64,000 nt of DNA from Paracentrotus lividus (taxonomy: Eukaryota > Echinodermata > Echinoidea > Camarodonta > Echinidae), in NCBI GenBank assembly GCA_940671915.1, contig CALNVZ010000641.1, positions 9,864,324-9,928,323 of the forward strand, in the 5' to 3' direction. The translations under genes were made by a program, and so were the position numbers. The first letter of the stretch is position 1; every line of letters starts with the position of its first letter. Positions 27,632-40,413 of the stretch are shown here, piece by piece. The notes under the pieces were generated by a model. The model saw only the letters and a list, made by a program, of their open reading frames with translations, made no database searches and was not told where the DNA came from.

Positions 27632-30600
27632 GGGACCACCACTGTTTTTTGAAAGTTCACGGTGAACTATCGCAGGTCAGCGTCAATGAAACACGATTAA
27701 ATTGACAAGCATACACTTGATTTGACACTCAACCATGGAGGCTGAGATCAATAAACTCGTTTGGCTAGGATCGAGGCACAGCCTTTATTTAATACCATGG
27801 ACAGAGGAGTTATAGCGCGTATCAAAAAAGGTACTTATATTAGTAAACTCATTTTTACGGGCTTGTATTCCAAGCTCATTTGTTTTTGTTGTTTCTAAAT
27901 GTAACATTGCGCGTTATTCTGGGGGGGAGGGGGGCTTTACGGGGTGGGGCCCCGGGTGAGCCCAAAAGAGCGCCCCAATGACCTCAATGATGCGCCAAAA
28001 TGACCTTTAGAGGGGCGTCAAATTGGGCAATGATTTAAAAAAAGAAAAAAGAACACAAACAAACACGAACTAATATACACTGTATTTGAGCCGATTGACC
28101 TCCTTTACCGATCCCTACAGCTGATATAAGAAAGCTATCATTGTAAAGGTGAGATGAGGATGTTATGAAAAGAAATCATATCCAAAATATATGAGCTGGG
28201 AATATGGCCCCTCCAAAAATGGATTACCCTTTCTTGATACGTCCTGTATAGGTCAGATGATGATATATAACAGGGGAATGGATGATAAATGCCACGCTCA
28301 GGATATTTGTCTTTGCTCGTTTTTCTTCTTAGGGGGACCTGCATATTGAATCTCGACTCCCACATTTCTCGTTTTCACGTATACTTGCACGCCCCTGTTC
28401 ACATTGTATTTCGTTTTGTCACCATTTCGTGTAGGCAGTGTGCGACTCTCTAAGACAGATTTTATAGAAAAATTTCTGCTCACACTTTTTTCTCAGACAC
28501 ACACGGAGCAGGTAGGACACACAGGAAGGTTTGCAATAACTTTCCTACGGGAAGCATATGATATTGCAGAAATTGACGCATTGTATTATATACATGTTAT
28601 GTGCACGCTCGTGCCACGTCATATAGAAATCCAAGATATTTGGGATTTCTATGTGCCACGTAGCATACGGAGCAATTGTGACTGATAAGAACAATGTTGA
28701 CATCTGGAAACTGGAAAGTACTCTGCAAAAGTACCAAAAATTTGAATCAGTGGAAGTATATTCCCAAATTTTCTTGGTTCGAATGAAAGCAGAAATAGAG
28801 AGAAACGTTAAATAGTAGTAAAGGTTTTGATGAAAACTCATTACAGCATAACGAAGTTACGAATGGAATAGAATTTGAAATTTGACGTCGCTTTCAAGTT
28901 GCCTTCTCATTAATTATGGTGCTACGAGGGTGACTTTTAAAGGGGAAAAAAGGACATTTTTTTATGAAAATTTATTAATTTTACCCCTAAGGAAGCCTTG
29001 ACACAATCTTTACAAGATGCAGACTATCGAGAGGCCCTCGCACGGACATCACCAAATTAAAGCCTTTAGAATTCACAATTTTAAAGATTATACCTAATAT
29101 CACCAGCTTTATATCCTCGCGTGAGGATATAATACATAGTAATGGTGACACTACTTTAATGAAATCAACCCAAAGGGTCGGGCGACCAAAATGAAGAATG
29201 TCGATCCTCTGACACCTCAGGAAAGCTCTGCCTCCATGTCCCAATTCTGTCCAATCGAGCAAAAAATGAGAAAGAATGTGAAATTCAAATGAATCATGGA
29301 TTCCGTCGCAAGACGGGTAATTCTTCTTTGTGTTGTTTTTCTTTCTATTAATGCGGTTCTCGCCCTGCGCGGTTATCAGCTTTAATTAAATTGGGAGGGT
29401 CTAGTATTGACGCTACCTTTCTTCGTTACTTAGCAAAAACTGACGACTTCCTGTTCAAAATCAATTAAGGCTTCGCCGAATACATTTCACGCATTTATGT
29501 TGTAAGATTGGATTTTGAAATAACAAAATATATGCATGAGGTGTTATCATTACGAGATCTGCTCTTTCACAAGATTGTGCTTCTCCTGCAACTGTTTCCC
29601 TTGAATTAAAAAAAGTACCTAAACTAACAGACATCCAGTCGACAATCAGTTACTGGGGCACGTTTTTTTTATTTTTATACTTTTCCTTGATTTCACATAA
29701 GGGCAGAGACTGACATGGCTTGATTTCTCTCTCTCTCCCTCTGCATGGTAAAGTATACTGTAATTATGATCAGATACTACAGCAGCAATACCATAAAAGC
29801 GAGTAGGGATTTTTTTTTTTATTTTTTTTTTCTTATTTTTTTTTTAATAATTTTTATTATTTTTTTAAATACAACAATAGTCTTTCTATATCACCCTACT
29901 TGCTGAAGGAAATATTACCATAATCAGATATTACACAAGTAAAAATTGGATAACGCTTATTATAAATTAATCAATGCATATAGGCCTGTCCCAATTCCAA
30001 TTGATATAAAACGTTCACACTTTTTACATTAATAAGAAACAAACATTCTGCTGACGTTGTAACGACAGCCGGCCTGTATTTTTTTATTTATCTATTTTTT
30101 TTTTGTTGAAGAGATTTATTTCCAAAGGGACTAAATACACTTACTTCCAAGAAAGAAAAAATGTCCTTGATAGCATGCATATTTTGTACAGGGATCTGTT
30201 TTTTTATATATGTAAAAGGGATTTTAGAACATGCACTTTCAATGGCTGCTTTCAAAAATGAGGTTCAAACTAGGATAGGTACCTCTGACAATAAGATATT
30301 TCTAACTCAATTTTCATGTTGATAAAAAAAAAAGCGGAATTAGTCCCTTTTGGAATTTAATTCGATCTTTATTATGTAAATGTACATGTTCTTGTATTCG
30401 TTTACCAACATATATGGGCCTACAGACCAGTTGCGAGTTTGATGATGTCATTTGCCTCTTTATATCATAATCAGTTTGTTTGTCTAATCATTCAGAAGTA
30501 CTTTGCATCTGAAATAATATTTTAACGAAATGGAAAAATATTTTTCTGTTAGCCCGCTGCTCAATTATCTTCAACATGGACCTTCTGTTTCCTATTAGCC

Positions 30601-30992
30601 TGTCATTATGAAATAAGGTTTGTGCATCTGAGCCGCTGTACCTCTAACCAGAGCCAGCTTTTGACCAGGGCCTCTTGCATAAAAGTTGCAATTGAACGCA
30701 TTCAACAAAAATAAACACAAGTCCCAAACTACACGGTCCACGATTGGTTGAAAATCAAGTGGAGGGAACAACAACAAGACGCATATTTTCGAATTGTGTC
30801 GACGTCCAGCCTTAACGAGGTTGAGAGGGAAATAATGGAATCTTTTACTGTTAATATTAATAATAATAATAGTGGCTTCTTCACGCGTGACGCCCTCTGG
30901 TCTCATCAGTGGTGACGTCATCGTACTGGTGGGCTGAGACCATAGGCTGAGACGAGGCATTTAAAGTTCTCGATTAAGCATATCGATCTATA
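27632..30992. other. Intergenic stretch, no recognised gene
   Basis: There are short palindromes at 28612-28672 (ATAGAAATCC facing GGATTTCTAT) and 29109-29132 (TTATATCCTCGCGTGAGGAT then ATAA), T-rich patches around 29800-29870 and an AAT patch near 30855. A 121-codon minus-strand frame at 30595-30960 has no recognisable domain. No gene is called. Confidence 0.4.
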
Positions 30993-31835
30993 CCGAGTGA
31001 GTCAAAAAAAACTTTACACTTAGAAAAATGTCAATAAAAAGAAAACCAATTTATAAACCCCAAATTATTTTACATATTCCGAAAGAGTAAATCCTCCCGC
31101 ATCTTCTGGTACCATTTTTGTGTGGTATGTCTTAACGCTTGGATGAACACGACGCATTGTTTGCGAACATGTCAATTTCGAATTTTGCCAGAATGGGAGT
31201 AAAATCAAAACAACAAAAAGCTAGAGAAAGGCAACTTCATCCTGATTAAAATAGCATAACATTTTAACGGAAAAATATTCCGCTTAATAACTTGGCAGGG
31301 GTGTTGTTACACATATTGACTACATTTTGTATGAAAATTAGATTAATTCGTGAAGTAATGCACGAATGAGTACACATTAAAGAGCAAATTGCCACTGACA
31401 GACCTAAAAAGGCCTCCTAATACTTTTTGAAAAGTGATTATTTTGTCTTTTACGTGTGGTCACTCATGCCTGACTCTACAGATCTAACTCATTTTCATAC
31501 AAAATGTAGTCAATATGTGTACCAACATCCCTACCAAGTTATTAAGCGGAAGACATTTCTGTTAAAAAGTTATGCTATTTTAATCAGGATGAAGTTGCTT
31601 TTTCTAGCTTTTTGTTGTTTTGATTTTACTCCCATTCTGGCACAATTCGAAAATGACATGTTCTCAAACAATGCGTCATGTTCATCCAAGCGTAAAGACA
31701 TGCCACACAAAAATGGTACCAGAAGATGCGGGAGGAGTTACTCTTTCAGAATATGTAAAATAATTTGGGGTTTATAAATTTGTTTTCTTTTTATTGACAT
31801 TTTTCTAGGTGTAAAGTTTTTTTTTACTCACTCGG
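30993..31835. mobile_element. Long foldback DNA element, TA-flanked
   Basis: Two arms of ~350 bases (about 30993-31345 and 31488-31835) are inverted copies with a few per cent to ~10% divergence. The ends are CCGAGTGAGTCAAAAAAAAC and its complement, with TA on both sides. Shared interior blocks include CGCATCTTCTGGTACCATTT and ATATTGACTACATTTTGTAT. The 116-codon frame in the right arm is not a recognised protein. The TA target fits Tc1/mariner-type transposition, but that is an inference. Confidence 0.75.
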
Positions 31836-32137
31836 TATATAAAGTGCTTGAGCGATGCGCGTGAAAAAGCCACCATAGTTATGATTATCTTTTAAAGATT
31901 CGATTATTTACGTCTTCAACCTCTACTTCTTCAGGCAGCACGTCGACTCAAATCCAAAGCCCACTAAGACCCATCGCTTCGTCTCAGCAGAAGCAAATCT
32001 GACATTTCCATTACCGAATTATGCCAGTCATGCCAGTAATACAGTTTTTATTTTTCATATCCCTGTGCTTGTGTGAAGACCCTATAGGCCACGCATGGTA
32101 AAAAAGTAGTGTGTATAGTAATAATATATATATATAT

Positions 32138-33236
32138 AAACCCCTCACAAATTGTTTCGCAAGTCGACTTTGGGCCATGATAACTTTTCAAGTACGCTTT
32201 AGTTATTCCTGATAATCATACCATTGGAAAGATAATTTATTCCCTTTTTAATGATAATCTATATTTAATGATTATGTCTTGCTTCAATGCACAGATATCA
32301 GATATGCGAGAAAGTGAAAGAGTCAAATGTTGTAAATGCATTTTTATTGACATTATGAAGTTCGGCAACTTGAATTTTAGTCCTGATAGACTTGGGATAT
32401 TTTCATAATGTTATTGAAATCTATATGCAATTAGTCAAGTTTTTAATCCTTCTCCGTGATTGTACCTGTGCTTGCCATTGAGGTGATGTCGATGCCTGGT
32501 CTAGCCAGATCCTAAGATATCCCAGCCTGAATACTGACAAAGCGCAAGATGATTTTCAGTTTAAACTTTCTGTAAGTACATCTGAACCTTCATGACATTG
32601 TTAATGTGGGCGATTTAATCATTCGTCCAATTTTTACTAGCATGTAAAAGTTCATTTATCTTTCTTTATTAGTTGATACCTTGACTTTTTTGCCATAGTC
32701 CTGACATCTGACTTGTTTGAATGCACTACTCACGAATTATGCGAAAGCTAAAAGTGAAAAGGTTGCGAAACTGTGATTGTTATTTCGCCACAGAACCAAT
32801 AGACTACTCACAATAATGGCATCTCATTTGCAACATTTGTAACTTCTGACATTGTCCTAACATTCAGTCGGTAATGTTTCCATTGCAGGAACACACACTA
32901 TTGTATAACATGTTAGAGGTGTCATATCGAAAAGGGAAATAAATTCTATCTTTGACAATCGTTCTAAAATTCAATGAAAATTCAAGAAAATACCCGAAAG
33001 TTATCAGAGGGCTAAAGTCGAGTTGCGAAACTTGCTTTGATAAATGCATTGCAACATTTGACTTTTACTTTTCTCCATATTCTGATATTCTGTGCATTGG
33101 AGATGACATAATCATTAAAGTGGATATCAATAAAAGGGAATAGATTATCTTTCAATGGTATGATATCAGGAATAACTAAAGCGTACCTGAAAGTTATCAT
33201 GGCCAAAGTCTATTGCGAATTTTTGTGAGGGTTTAT
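32138..33236. mobile_element. Second long foldback element, ~1.1 kb
   Basis: The left arm (from about 32138: AAACCCCTCACAAATTGTTT, then GCCATGATAACTTTTCAAGT, CGCTTTAGTTATTCCTGAT) is mirrored by the right arm ending 33236. Arms match over at least 220 bases. A subterminal word group (TTTCGCAA, TCGACTTT, TGATAACTTT) recurs inside the right arm near 33000-33040. AT and AAT microsatellites flank both ends. Frames on both strands here are shadows of the repeat. Confidence 0.7.
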
Positions 33237-35287
33237 ATAATATAATAATAATAATAATAATCAAAATATGCCTACCAAATATAACGGCAATGAGTTAATT
33301 GCTTGAGATAACATAAGAATAATGGTGTAATGATTACATTTCATTCTTCATCACTCTTATCATTATCATTAGTTCTATTTTTTTGAAATAGATACAGCGG
33401 TTGATCCATGATTTGAGAATGTGTGATTCTCAAAAAAAATAATAATAATAATAATAATAATAATTAATAAAATAGGAGGTCCAGACCCCTTGCGTCCCCA
33501 CATGGATCCGTTACTGAAATATATTATTTTATGATCGTCTATTATTGCAAGAAAGGAAAATCCTTTAAAAAAATAATTCAAATAATTGTCTGTTTAATAG
33601 TGTAAAAAAAATCGATAAAAACCCGCTTTTGAATTCTCAACCATTACAGTTTCCGTTATCAAATGCCCATTGTCTTTGAAGATAATTGTGCATTGAGCGC
33701 CTGTAACATTAATGCAAATATTATTTGGCAAGCATACTGTACAATGCATGCGAGTAAGACAACACTGTAGATGCAGAAACGGAAAGCATCAATATTCCTT
33801 CTCTAGGACGGAAAGCCTCATCATTTCTCCAACTCGACATTAAAAAAAAAATCAAATCGCCTGCGGGGTCCCCGTCAGTTTTTGCAGACGGTTGATTTGA
33901 TGAGCACGTGGAATGAGCACTAGCCCGCCAAAATACTCGACATCTTTCTATCGTAGCTTTTCACTCGCACAATCACGCTCACTCACGCACACGCAGTGTC
34001 CGCCAAAAACCCTGCTTTGGATGGTGCTTAGCTTGCATGCTGTCCGCTAAAACCCATACCGTCTTTTCCTCTTGCTACCCTGTCGACAAGGGATAATTGC
34101 GTGCATCATTCTCTGCCAGAGTGTCTGGAATTTGTATCAGGAGATAGAACGGGGGAGGTCTGCATTCTCTACTGACGTAGGCTTTGTACTTCTCTCTCTA
34201 TCTAACCTTCTCTCTCTTGCTCTCACTGCTTTAGTAGATGTAAAGCTGTTGCTCCATCTATCCGATACTGTGTGGGAGCCGAGTTATATTGCTGCTGTTT
34301 TGGGACCATTTGGGCACGCAGAGGTTTCGGGGGTGTTTCGCATCAAACACGCGCTCACCGAAGAAAGGTGCAACCAGAGTCGCATACTTCTCATCATTTT
34401 CATCCACCGAGAAATAGTACAGATCCAACGCGGAAGTAATATTCTCTCCGGGAACCAGTTTTAGATGATCAGTGTGTCAACTTATATCTTGTTTTGTTAA
34501 ATCATCGGTCACCCAAAGAGCTGATCATTTTCTTGCTTCCATGGAGAAGAAATTTTAGGTAAGACTATTTATTTCTTAGACAAATACCTATTTATATCTT
34601 ATTTTCAGGAACATGACAGCAGTATTTGTGTGTGCGGATGTGTGTGGGTATGTGTATGTGTTGTTTGTGTGTGTCAAAACTTTTCAGCTATTTAGAATAT
34701 TAAGAATGTCTAATCTATCTAAATGGATGTCTTTATATGATTATTTTGTATTTTGTTAGCAAAAAAAAAAAAAAAAAAAAAAGGGTATTCAATATATAAC
34801 TATTTCATTTTTGTAGTTTGCTTCTGGATTTTCAAAGAGAAGAGATTTGTCAATAGCCTGCAAACCTTCACCTCCAAGTGGGAAAAATGAAGCAAATAGA
34901 ATTTGATGCAATGACATTCAAACACACAATGTAAAACTATGAAAGCTTTAGTGCTATTTACTTTACAAGATGATATTATTTTATCTTACTTATACTTCCC
35001 ATAGTGAAATGAATCGGGTTTACCTCATGAAAAGTTCACGTCGTCATGGTGAATTATACCTTTTTTAAAAAACGACTTCATAAGAGGAACATGTTTTCAT
35101 CATGCATGACAAAGTAGAATTCGTTGAAAATTCTACTTCATAACAGCCAATGTCGTCTTGCATACATGGTGATGTATTAAGGACATTAAGTAATAACGTA
35201 TGTCACCATAACGCCATACTTTTTTGGTAAGTCGAGTTGGTAAGATGAAAATTATCCACTTTAAGAAAACAAAGTTTGCACTGCGAG
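33237..35287. other. Intergenic stretch with a possible 5' exon
   Basis: Apart from the candidate exon at 33950-34558, this holds an AAT array near 33432-33462, an A run near 34760-34782 and a TG-rich patch at 34628-34672. No transposon ends were recognised. Confidence 0.4.
33950..34558 (+). other. Possible 5' non-coding exon
   Basis: The stretch is richer in G+C than its surroundings. It contains a 130-codon frame (34072-34464) without a recognisable domain and ends AATTTTAG/GTAAGACT, a strong donor. Just before it, ATGGAGAAGAAATTT reaches a stop. It could be the first, untranslated exon of a plus-strand gene whose coding part lies elsewhere. No downstream coding exon was found in this window, so the call is weak. 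Confidence 0.2.
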
Positions 35288-36208
35288 CTTATTAAAGGTG
35301 CACATTTGTGCCTTTACAACTGGGGGAACCTTAAAATGCAACTTTGCACATTTACAACTTGGAGCACCTTAAAAATGCAACTTTGCACATTTACAACTTG
35401 GAGCATCTTGAAAGTGCAACGTTGCACCTTTACTAGGGATGGGCGAATCTCAACTTTTTTTTTCAAACAAGTTGTTTCTATAGTAAAATTCGACGTAGAA
35501 ACTGAAAATGACAATTATTTTTGCATACGATGAGTTTATACGTCGCTAAAGTGCAAAAAACCAAAATGGCCGCCAAAATAGCATATTAATGCCCAATTAT
35601 CACACTTTTTATACGTTATAACCACTTTATTGCGATTTTATATGGCTTTTGGGTGTCAGGGAACCCAACATGATTAATCCAACATGATTAACTACCCTAA
35701 GTTTGATGTAGTGTAGTTTGGTAGTTAGTTTCAGTTATATCGAGCAAAAATCACCTCATATCAAAATCACTAAATACCCTATAACCATACTAGGTAGAGT
35801 TCATGATAAAATTGCAGATTTGAGCTTTTAAACCATCAAAATCCATAAAGAAACAAAAATAAAAACCGGTTATACCTATAAGTGTGTGATGAATGGGCAA
35901 AATACACTATTTTGGTTTTTGCCACTTTAGCGACGTCAGACATCATCGTACACAAAAATCATTGTCATTTTGGATTCTACATCAAATTTGACTATAGAAG
36001 TAACTTGTTTGAAATACTTTTCAGAAAAAAAGTCATTATTTGCCCAACCTACTTTCAACTGGAAGCGCCTTAAAGTGCAGTTCGTACCTTTAAAAACTGG
36101 GAGCACTATAAAAGTGCAAAGTTGCACCCAGTTGCACTTTAAAAATTTGAAAGGTTTTTTTTTTTTTTAATCGTTTAGTGTGGCATTGGTCTGCACCTTT
36201 AATAAGTT
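35288..36208. mobile_element. MITE with CTTATTAAAGGTGCA ends and 39-bp tandem units
   Basis: The ends are CTTATTAAAGGTGCAC and the complement CTTATTAAAGGTGCAGAC. Behind the left end, three ~39-bp units follow the pattern TTTACAACTTGGAGCACCTT then AAAAATGCAACTTTGCACA. Similar but more diverged units sit before the right end. The arms continue inward (ACTTGTTT, AATGACAAT, CGTCGCTAAAGTG blocks). The open frames here arise from the 39-bp periodicity. Confidence 0.72.
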
Positions 36209-39200
36209 AAGGGTGGAAAGTTTATCCATTTCTTAGTGTATGTCGTGAGAGGTGTTCGCTTTGACAACATATAAATTTATCAACTTAGTAAGATACTTTT
36301 TGTGAGGACCTGATGAAGCCTATCGATGTTTTATCGATATTCAGTCGACTTGACAAATGAAGAAATCTCGCTTGTCACTTAGCGCTTTATATCTGAATAT
36401 ATTATTCGCTTCTGCCTAAAAACACTCACCAACTTGCACGTAACCATTTTGAGAACTAAATGTTGTGTTGTTCGACCTTGCATTGAGATATTAATCTACT
36501 GAAAGTGTTCACTTTTATTTGATCACAGCGACTGTATATCCTGAAGTTAAATTGGATAGATTAAGAATCGTAAATAGAAACAGAAGGAGAGAATAAAAGT
36601 ATGAAGTTTACAAGAAAGTCACTGAACTGTATGCGGTCAGTAAAGAAAGTACGACAGAGTTAGTGGGTACATAAAGAGTATACATCGGACAGAAGTTTCG
36701 TCGAATATTTAGAAATGATTTTCTTTTCTATAAACCTCGATCTGACAAGTCAAGCACCAACTCAATTTACAAGAATGTTTACACAGATTGTTCAATTGCA
36801 TTATGTTTCTCAAGTGCTGAGGCGGAAAGTGTAATTTGGAAAAAATAACAAGTGTTTCCTAAAAAGGGCTACTTGAACTGAACGGAACGTCGTTTGCGAT
36901 TGCTTTTTTAAAGGGAACAGACAAAAGTAATGACGGTATTCACCGAAATGCATTTTAACCTGCATTTAAAACGTCAGTGAGATTATACTACTATTCTGTT
37001 TTTCTATAAAACAATAATAAGAAATTAATTAATTAAATTAACAAATGGCCTCAAAATGGTGCATTATTATGCGCCCTTGGCCATGTAATGGTTCATTAGG
37101 CTTGTAAGCATTTAAAACATCACATTTGCTAGATGAATGATTTTTATCATTTTCTTGTATTCCATATAAAATGTGGAAATCGATTTGTGACGTGAAATCC
37201 GCACCTCCTCTCGAATCCCCTTACACAACTCTGTAGTATTTTTGTTTGCTCTCACAATTCATAATCATTTCTTATATCGTATAAGTTTAAAGCAACACTT
37301 TGCCTTCTAATTTCGTTTGTGGATGTGATCATTGTCATCTCTTTTGTGATGGGCTCCATTGTAATTGGAAATGATCCCTTTTTAAAAACATTTTTTGCTA
37401 TCCCATTGCCATGTTGACTGTCGCTAAGTTTGTAACACATACCTGACGAATACAATAAAATAATCTGGTTCCTTCAAAATGTTTTCTTTTTTTTAAAGGT
37501 TCACTAGACAGACTGATGGATAAACTGCACGTGCATTGGACGCCAGATTGAACGGCGAATCATGCACAAATTGGGTGATATATAATCGTAGGCCTATACA
37601 GACATTTATCACGCAAGACCGTACATTGAAAGTGAGTGAATGAAATTTCACCAACCAAGGCATTCGTAAACTACTTGACATATCAAAAGTAAGAGACGAT
37701 GGATCAATCCTAAACGATACCCTTACCAGAATGCACTCTTACCCACTCTTGAATTTACTTGCGTATTAACAAGGTTTTCAGAATGTCGTCTCTTAAGGTT
37801 AACATTCAATATGTGCGCCGTAACTAAGGCAAACCGTGAGTCCCACTATTCACCGGAAATTGCTTTCAAACTAGATATTTGCTTTGCTTTTTAAAAGTGA
37901 TTGCTGGTAAATAACAGGGAAGAAGCCGGGTAGGAGCAAGAAATAACATTAATATGCCTCTCCGACTATACGTGTATACAAAATACTTTACCTGACACAA
38001 TAATGAATATAAATGAAAAATACTATAGCATATGTTTTGAAGCAGTACTGATATAAATGTATAGGCCTACATCGCTCTTTAAATTTTGAATTATATAGAT
38101 TTATAATATTGATTGCATGATTATAATATAATCGTACATCGTTCTTGTGCTATAAGGCGCGAAATGATTAAAAATCGAAGAATGATATAATTTGTCTGCA
38201 ACATGACATTTTGATAATCGACCCATTTGTTTTAGTCCGAAAGAAACGGCTTGACATTAAAGCTGGTGTACGTATAGTAGGGGGAAATCGATATCACAAA
38301 ATGTATTTTTATCAAATTTTGAGATTCCTTTTGGGATAGAATGAGAGGTTATAAAGAATTTCTAAAGAGACCTATATAATTTACATTTTTAGCCTTAACA
38401 AGACTATAACTCAGCTTGTTTTATGAACGGGAGTCGTGAATTCGATGCCCAGTCGGATCACCAAGATTTTACAAATAGGCTCTCTGTCTTCTGGCCAGGG
38501 GTTTGGCAATTCAGAATGGAAAGAGTAATAGCAACATGTTGTTATGCAGAGTCCATTTGAAGAGCAGTTGTCAAAATTAAGGTGGCTATCCTGAGTAAAT
38601 AAAATGTTATCGTTATTGTTTAAATGTCATAGAAGAGACTTCTCCCTTCACAGACTACGTGTATCATCAGACCTTTCGCAACGTCAATACTGCAGCCTTA
38701 TGACATAATTGTATACTCTGTCTGATGTTCGTGTGAACCGGCTCCTGCAGTTCAATACTGCGGCCTTACAAAAACCCACCTTTTTGTTGTCCATGTGAAC
38801 CGTCTCCCGCGCATGCATGATACTTAGTTGACATAACATTAAAACCGTCTGCATAGTTTACAGTCCTCAGCATTGCCTCGGTATGTTAGTTCCATCTTGA
38901 CGTCGCTTCTAACTCATCTATTCGTTTAGATATACCCTTGTGCTGACAAATTAAATGTATAATACCATTCCAGGCTTGAATGCCAGCTGACTTTATGACA
39001 TAGTCAGACCGGTAGGTAGGCTGACTACTCCAACTCGTGACGTCATCCAACCAGTAGATAACATTAAAGAGGAATTCCACCCTGATTATCAAGGTGGCCT
39101 AACACATAAAATAATTAATAGATCAGATTAGTGATGATTTAAACGAAAATCTGAAAAATAAGAGTCCCTTGCGAAGTAATCTTTACTGTTGCATCCCAAA

Positions 39201-39500
39201 AAGAAGATCAATTTGCTCAGCAGAACACTTTGTACACAACCCTATGTATCTTCGTCCAGAGTCTGAAGAAAAAAAAACACATTAAGGGAATTTTTGCAGA
39301 AGAGCCTAAAATGAAGTCGATCTCCACAAAGAGATACATTATGCGTTCGATCAATAACAAATTTAAAAATTCACATTTGTCATGTTATCACCAGATATTT
39401 GTCAAATCACACATATCTTATTCCACCGTTGTTGTTGTTTTTTTTTTTTTTTTTTTTGGTATTATTATAAATAACATGGACTACACCTTTAAAGACACAG
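36209..39500. other. Intergenic stretch, no recognised gene
   Basis: 3.3 kb with only short frames. Near 38690-38810 a ~70-base motif (CAATACTGC(A/G)GCCTTA followed by GTGTGAACCG(G/T)CTCC) occurs twice in tandem. Nothing else is recognised. Confidence 0.4.
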
Positions 39501-39573
39501 GGGCCGGTATTATCAAAGGGGGACGAAAGTTAGTAGGCCTACTAAATTTTGTCACCCTTCGAGAATACCGGCC
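39501..39573. mobile_element. 73-bp palindromic element, GGCCGGTATT family
   Basis: GGGCCGGTATTATCAAAGGG faces GAGAATACCGGCC, with TTAGTAGGCCTACTAA at the centre. The same ends and centre occur in the larger, interrupted copy at 43187-43903. Confidence 0.65.
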
Positions 39574-39789
39574 ATAATCTTTAAGTTTATGACGTAGATA
39601 TAATAACTCTATACAAGGTTCATTCTCTCCGCGCGCGTACGATTTTGATTTCCATACTCCAAAATTACGGTGAATCAGCTGTCTCTGTACAGTAACAAGC
39701 GGGATTATGTGAAAGTGTAGGGCAAGCGATCATAAACGCTCCAACGCTCCAAATTTTGTAGTCAGAAACAAAGGTGAAATGGAAATTCT

Positions 39790-39985
39790 TTTGGCCCAAT
39801 TGATCGTGGGCTCAGTAGCCACTAAACATCGCCAGATCGACGTTGCTCTATCCTTTCTTGTTGAACGCCAAACAGGGTAGTAGCTATTCCATTTTTTTAA
39901 CGTCTTTTGGTATGACGCGGCTGGGATCGAACCCACGGCCTCCCGATTACGAGGCGGACGAACTATCCACTGAGTCAACAGAATC
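39790..39985 (-). mobile_element. tRNA-derived SINE
   Basis: On the minus strand, GACTCAGTGGATAGTTCG (A-box-like) is followed by CGCCTCGTAATCGGGAGGC and GTGGGTTCGATCCC (B box, 39919-39932). It lacks a matching acceptor stem and continues into an unrelated tail containing AAAAAAATGG and CAACAAGAAAGGATAGAG. This is the head-plus-body layout of a tRNA-related SINE, so it is not a functional tRNA. Confidence 0.7.
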
Positions 39986-40026
39986 ATGAGAATGGTGCTC
40001 TCTGCGTCGCAAGCGTATACATTTAA

Positions 40027-40413
40027 AGGCGGGTTCACACGATGCAACTTGCTGCGATGAGATTTTTCAGGAAACTTTAATATTATGTGACACAAACATT
40101 CAAACAAGGAAATGTGGGTATTCCTATGAATACCAAAATTGAAATTCAAGGCGATTGCTAACCCCCCTCTCTGAATAAATTCAAATTGTTTCCATATCGC
40201 AGTGACGTCACAGCGATCTTGCGATTTCAAGGTAATTTGACTTTTACTCCTAAGTAAAGGCTTGCATTGGAACGAAATTTCGATTACTTTGTTCCTTTAC
40301 AGTTTTGACCTCTGATAAAATAACTTTGCATGTTCCAAATTTCGCATTATATCTTCTTTTTTTTTTTCTTTTTTTAAGCGCACCGCAGCAAGTCGCATCG
40401 TGTGAGCCCGCCT
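40027..40413. mobile_element. MITE with AGGCGGGTTCACACGATGC ends, TTAA-flanked
   Basis: The ends AGGCGGGTTCACACGATGCA and the complement AGGCGGGCTCACACGATGCG both continue ACTTGCTGCG, giving ~30-bp inverted repeats, with TTAA immediately outside each. The 387-bp interior has no transposase. Confidence 0.78.

Noticed and set aside
30595-30960. 121-codon minus-strand frame
   Set aside because: It contains an AAT-derived Ile/Asn stretch and no recognisable domain or homologous pattern.
34072-34464. 130-codon frame as a membrane protein gene
   Set aside because: The hydrophobic stretches are weak, no family is recognised, and the frame is not supported by flanking coding sequence.
35276-35533. 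85-codon frame with repeated MQLCTFTTW motif
   Set aside because: The repeats reflect the 39-bp tandem units of a MITE.
39912-39985. Functional tRNA gene with a CGT-like anticodon
   Set aside because: Boxes A and B are present, but the acceptor stem does not pair and the sequence runs into a SINE body.
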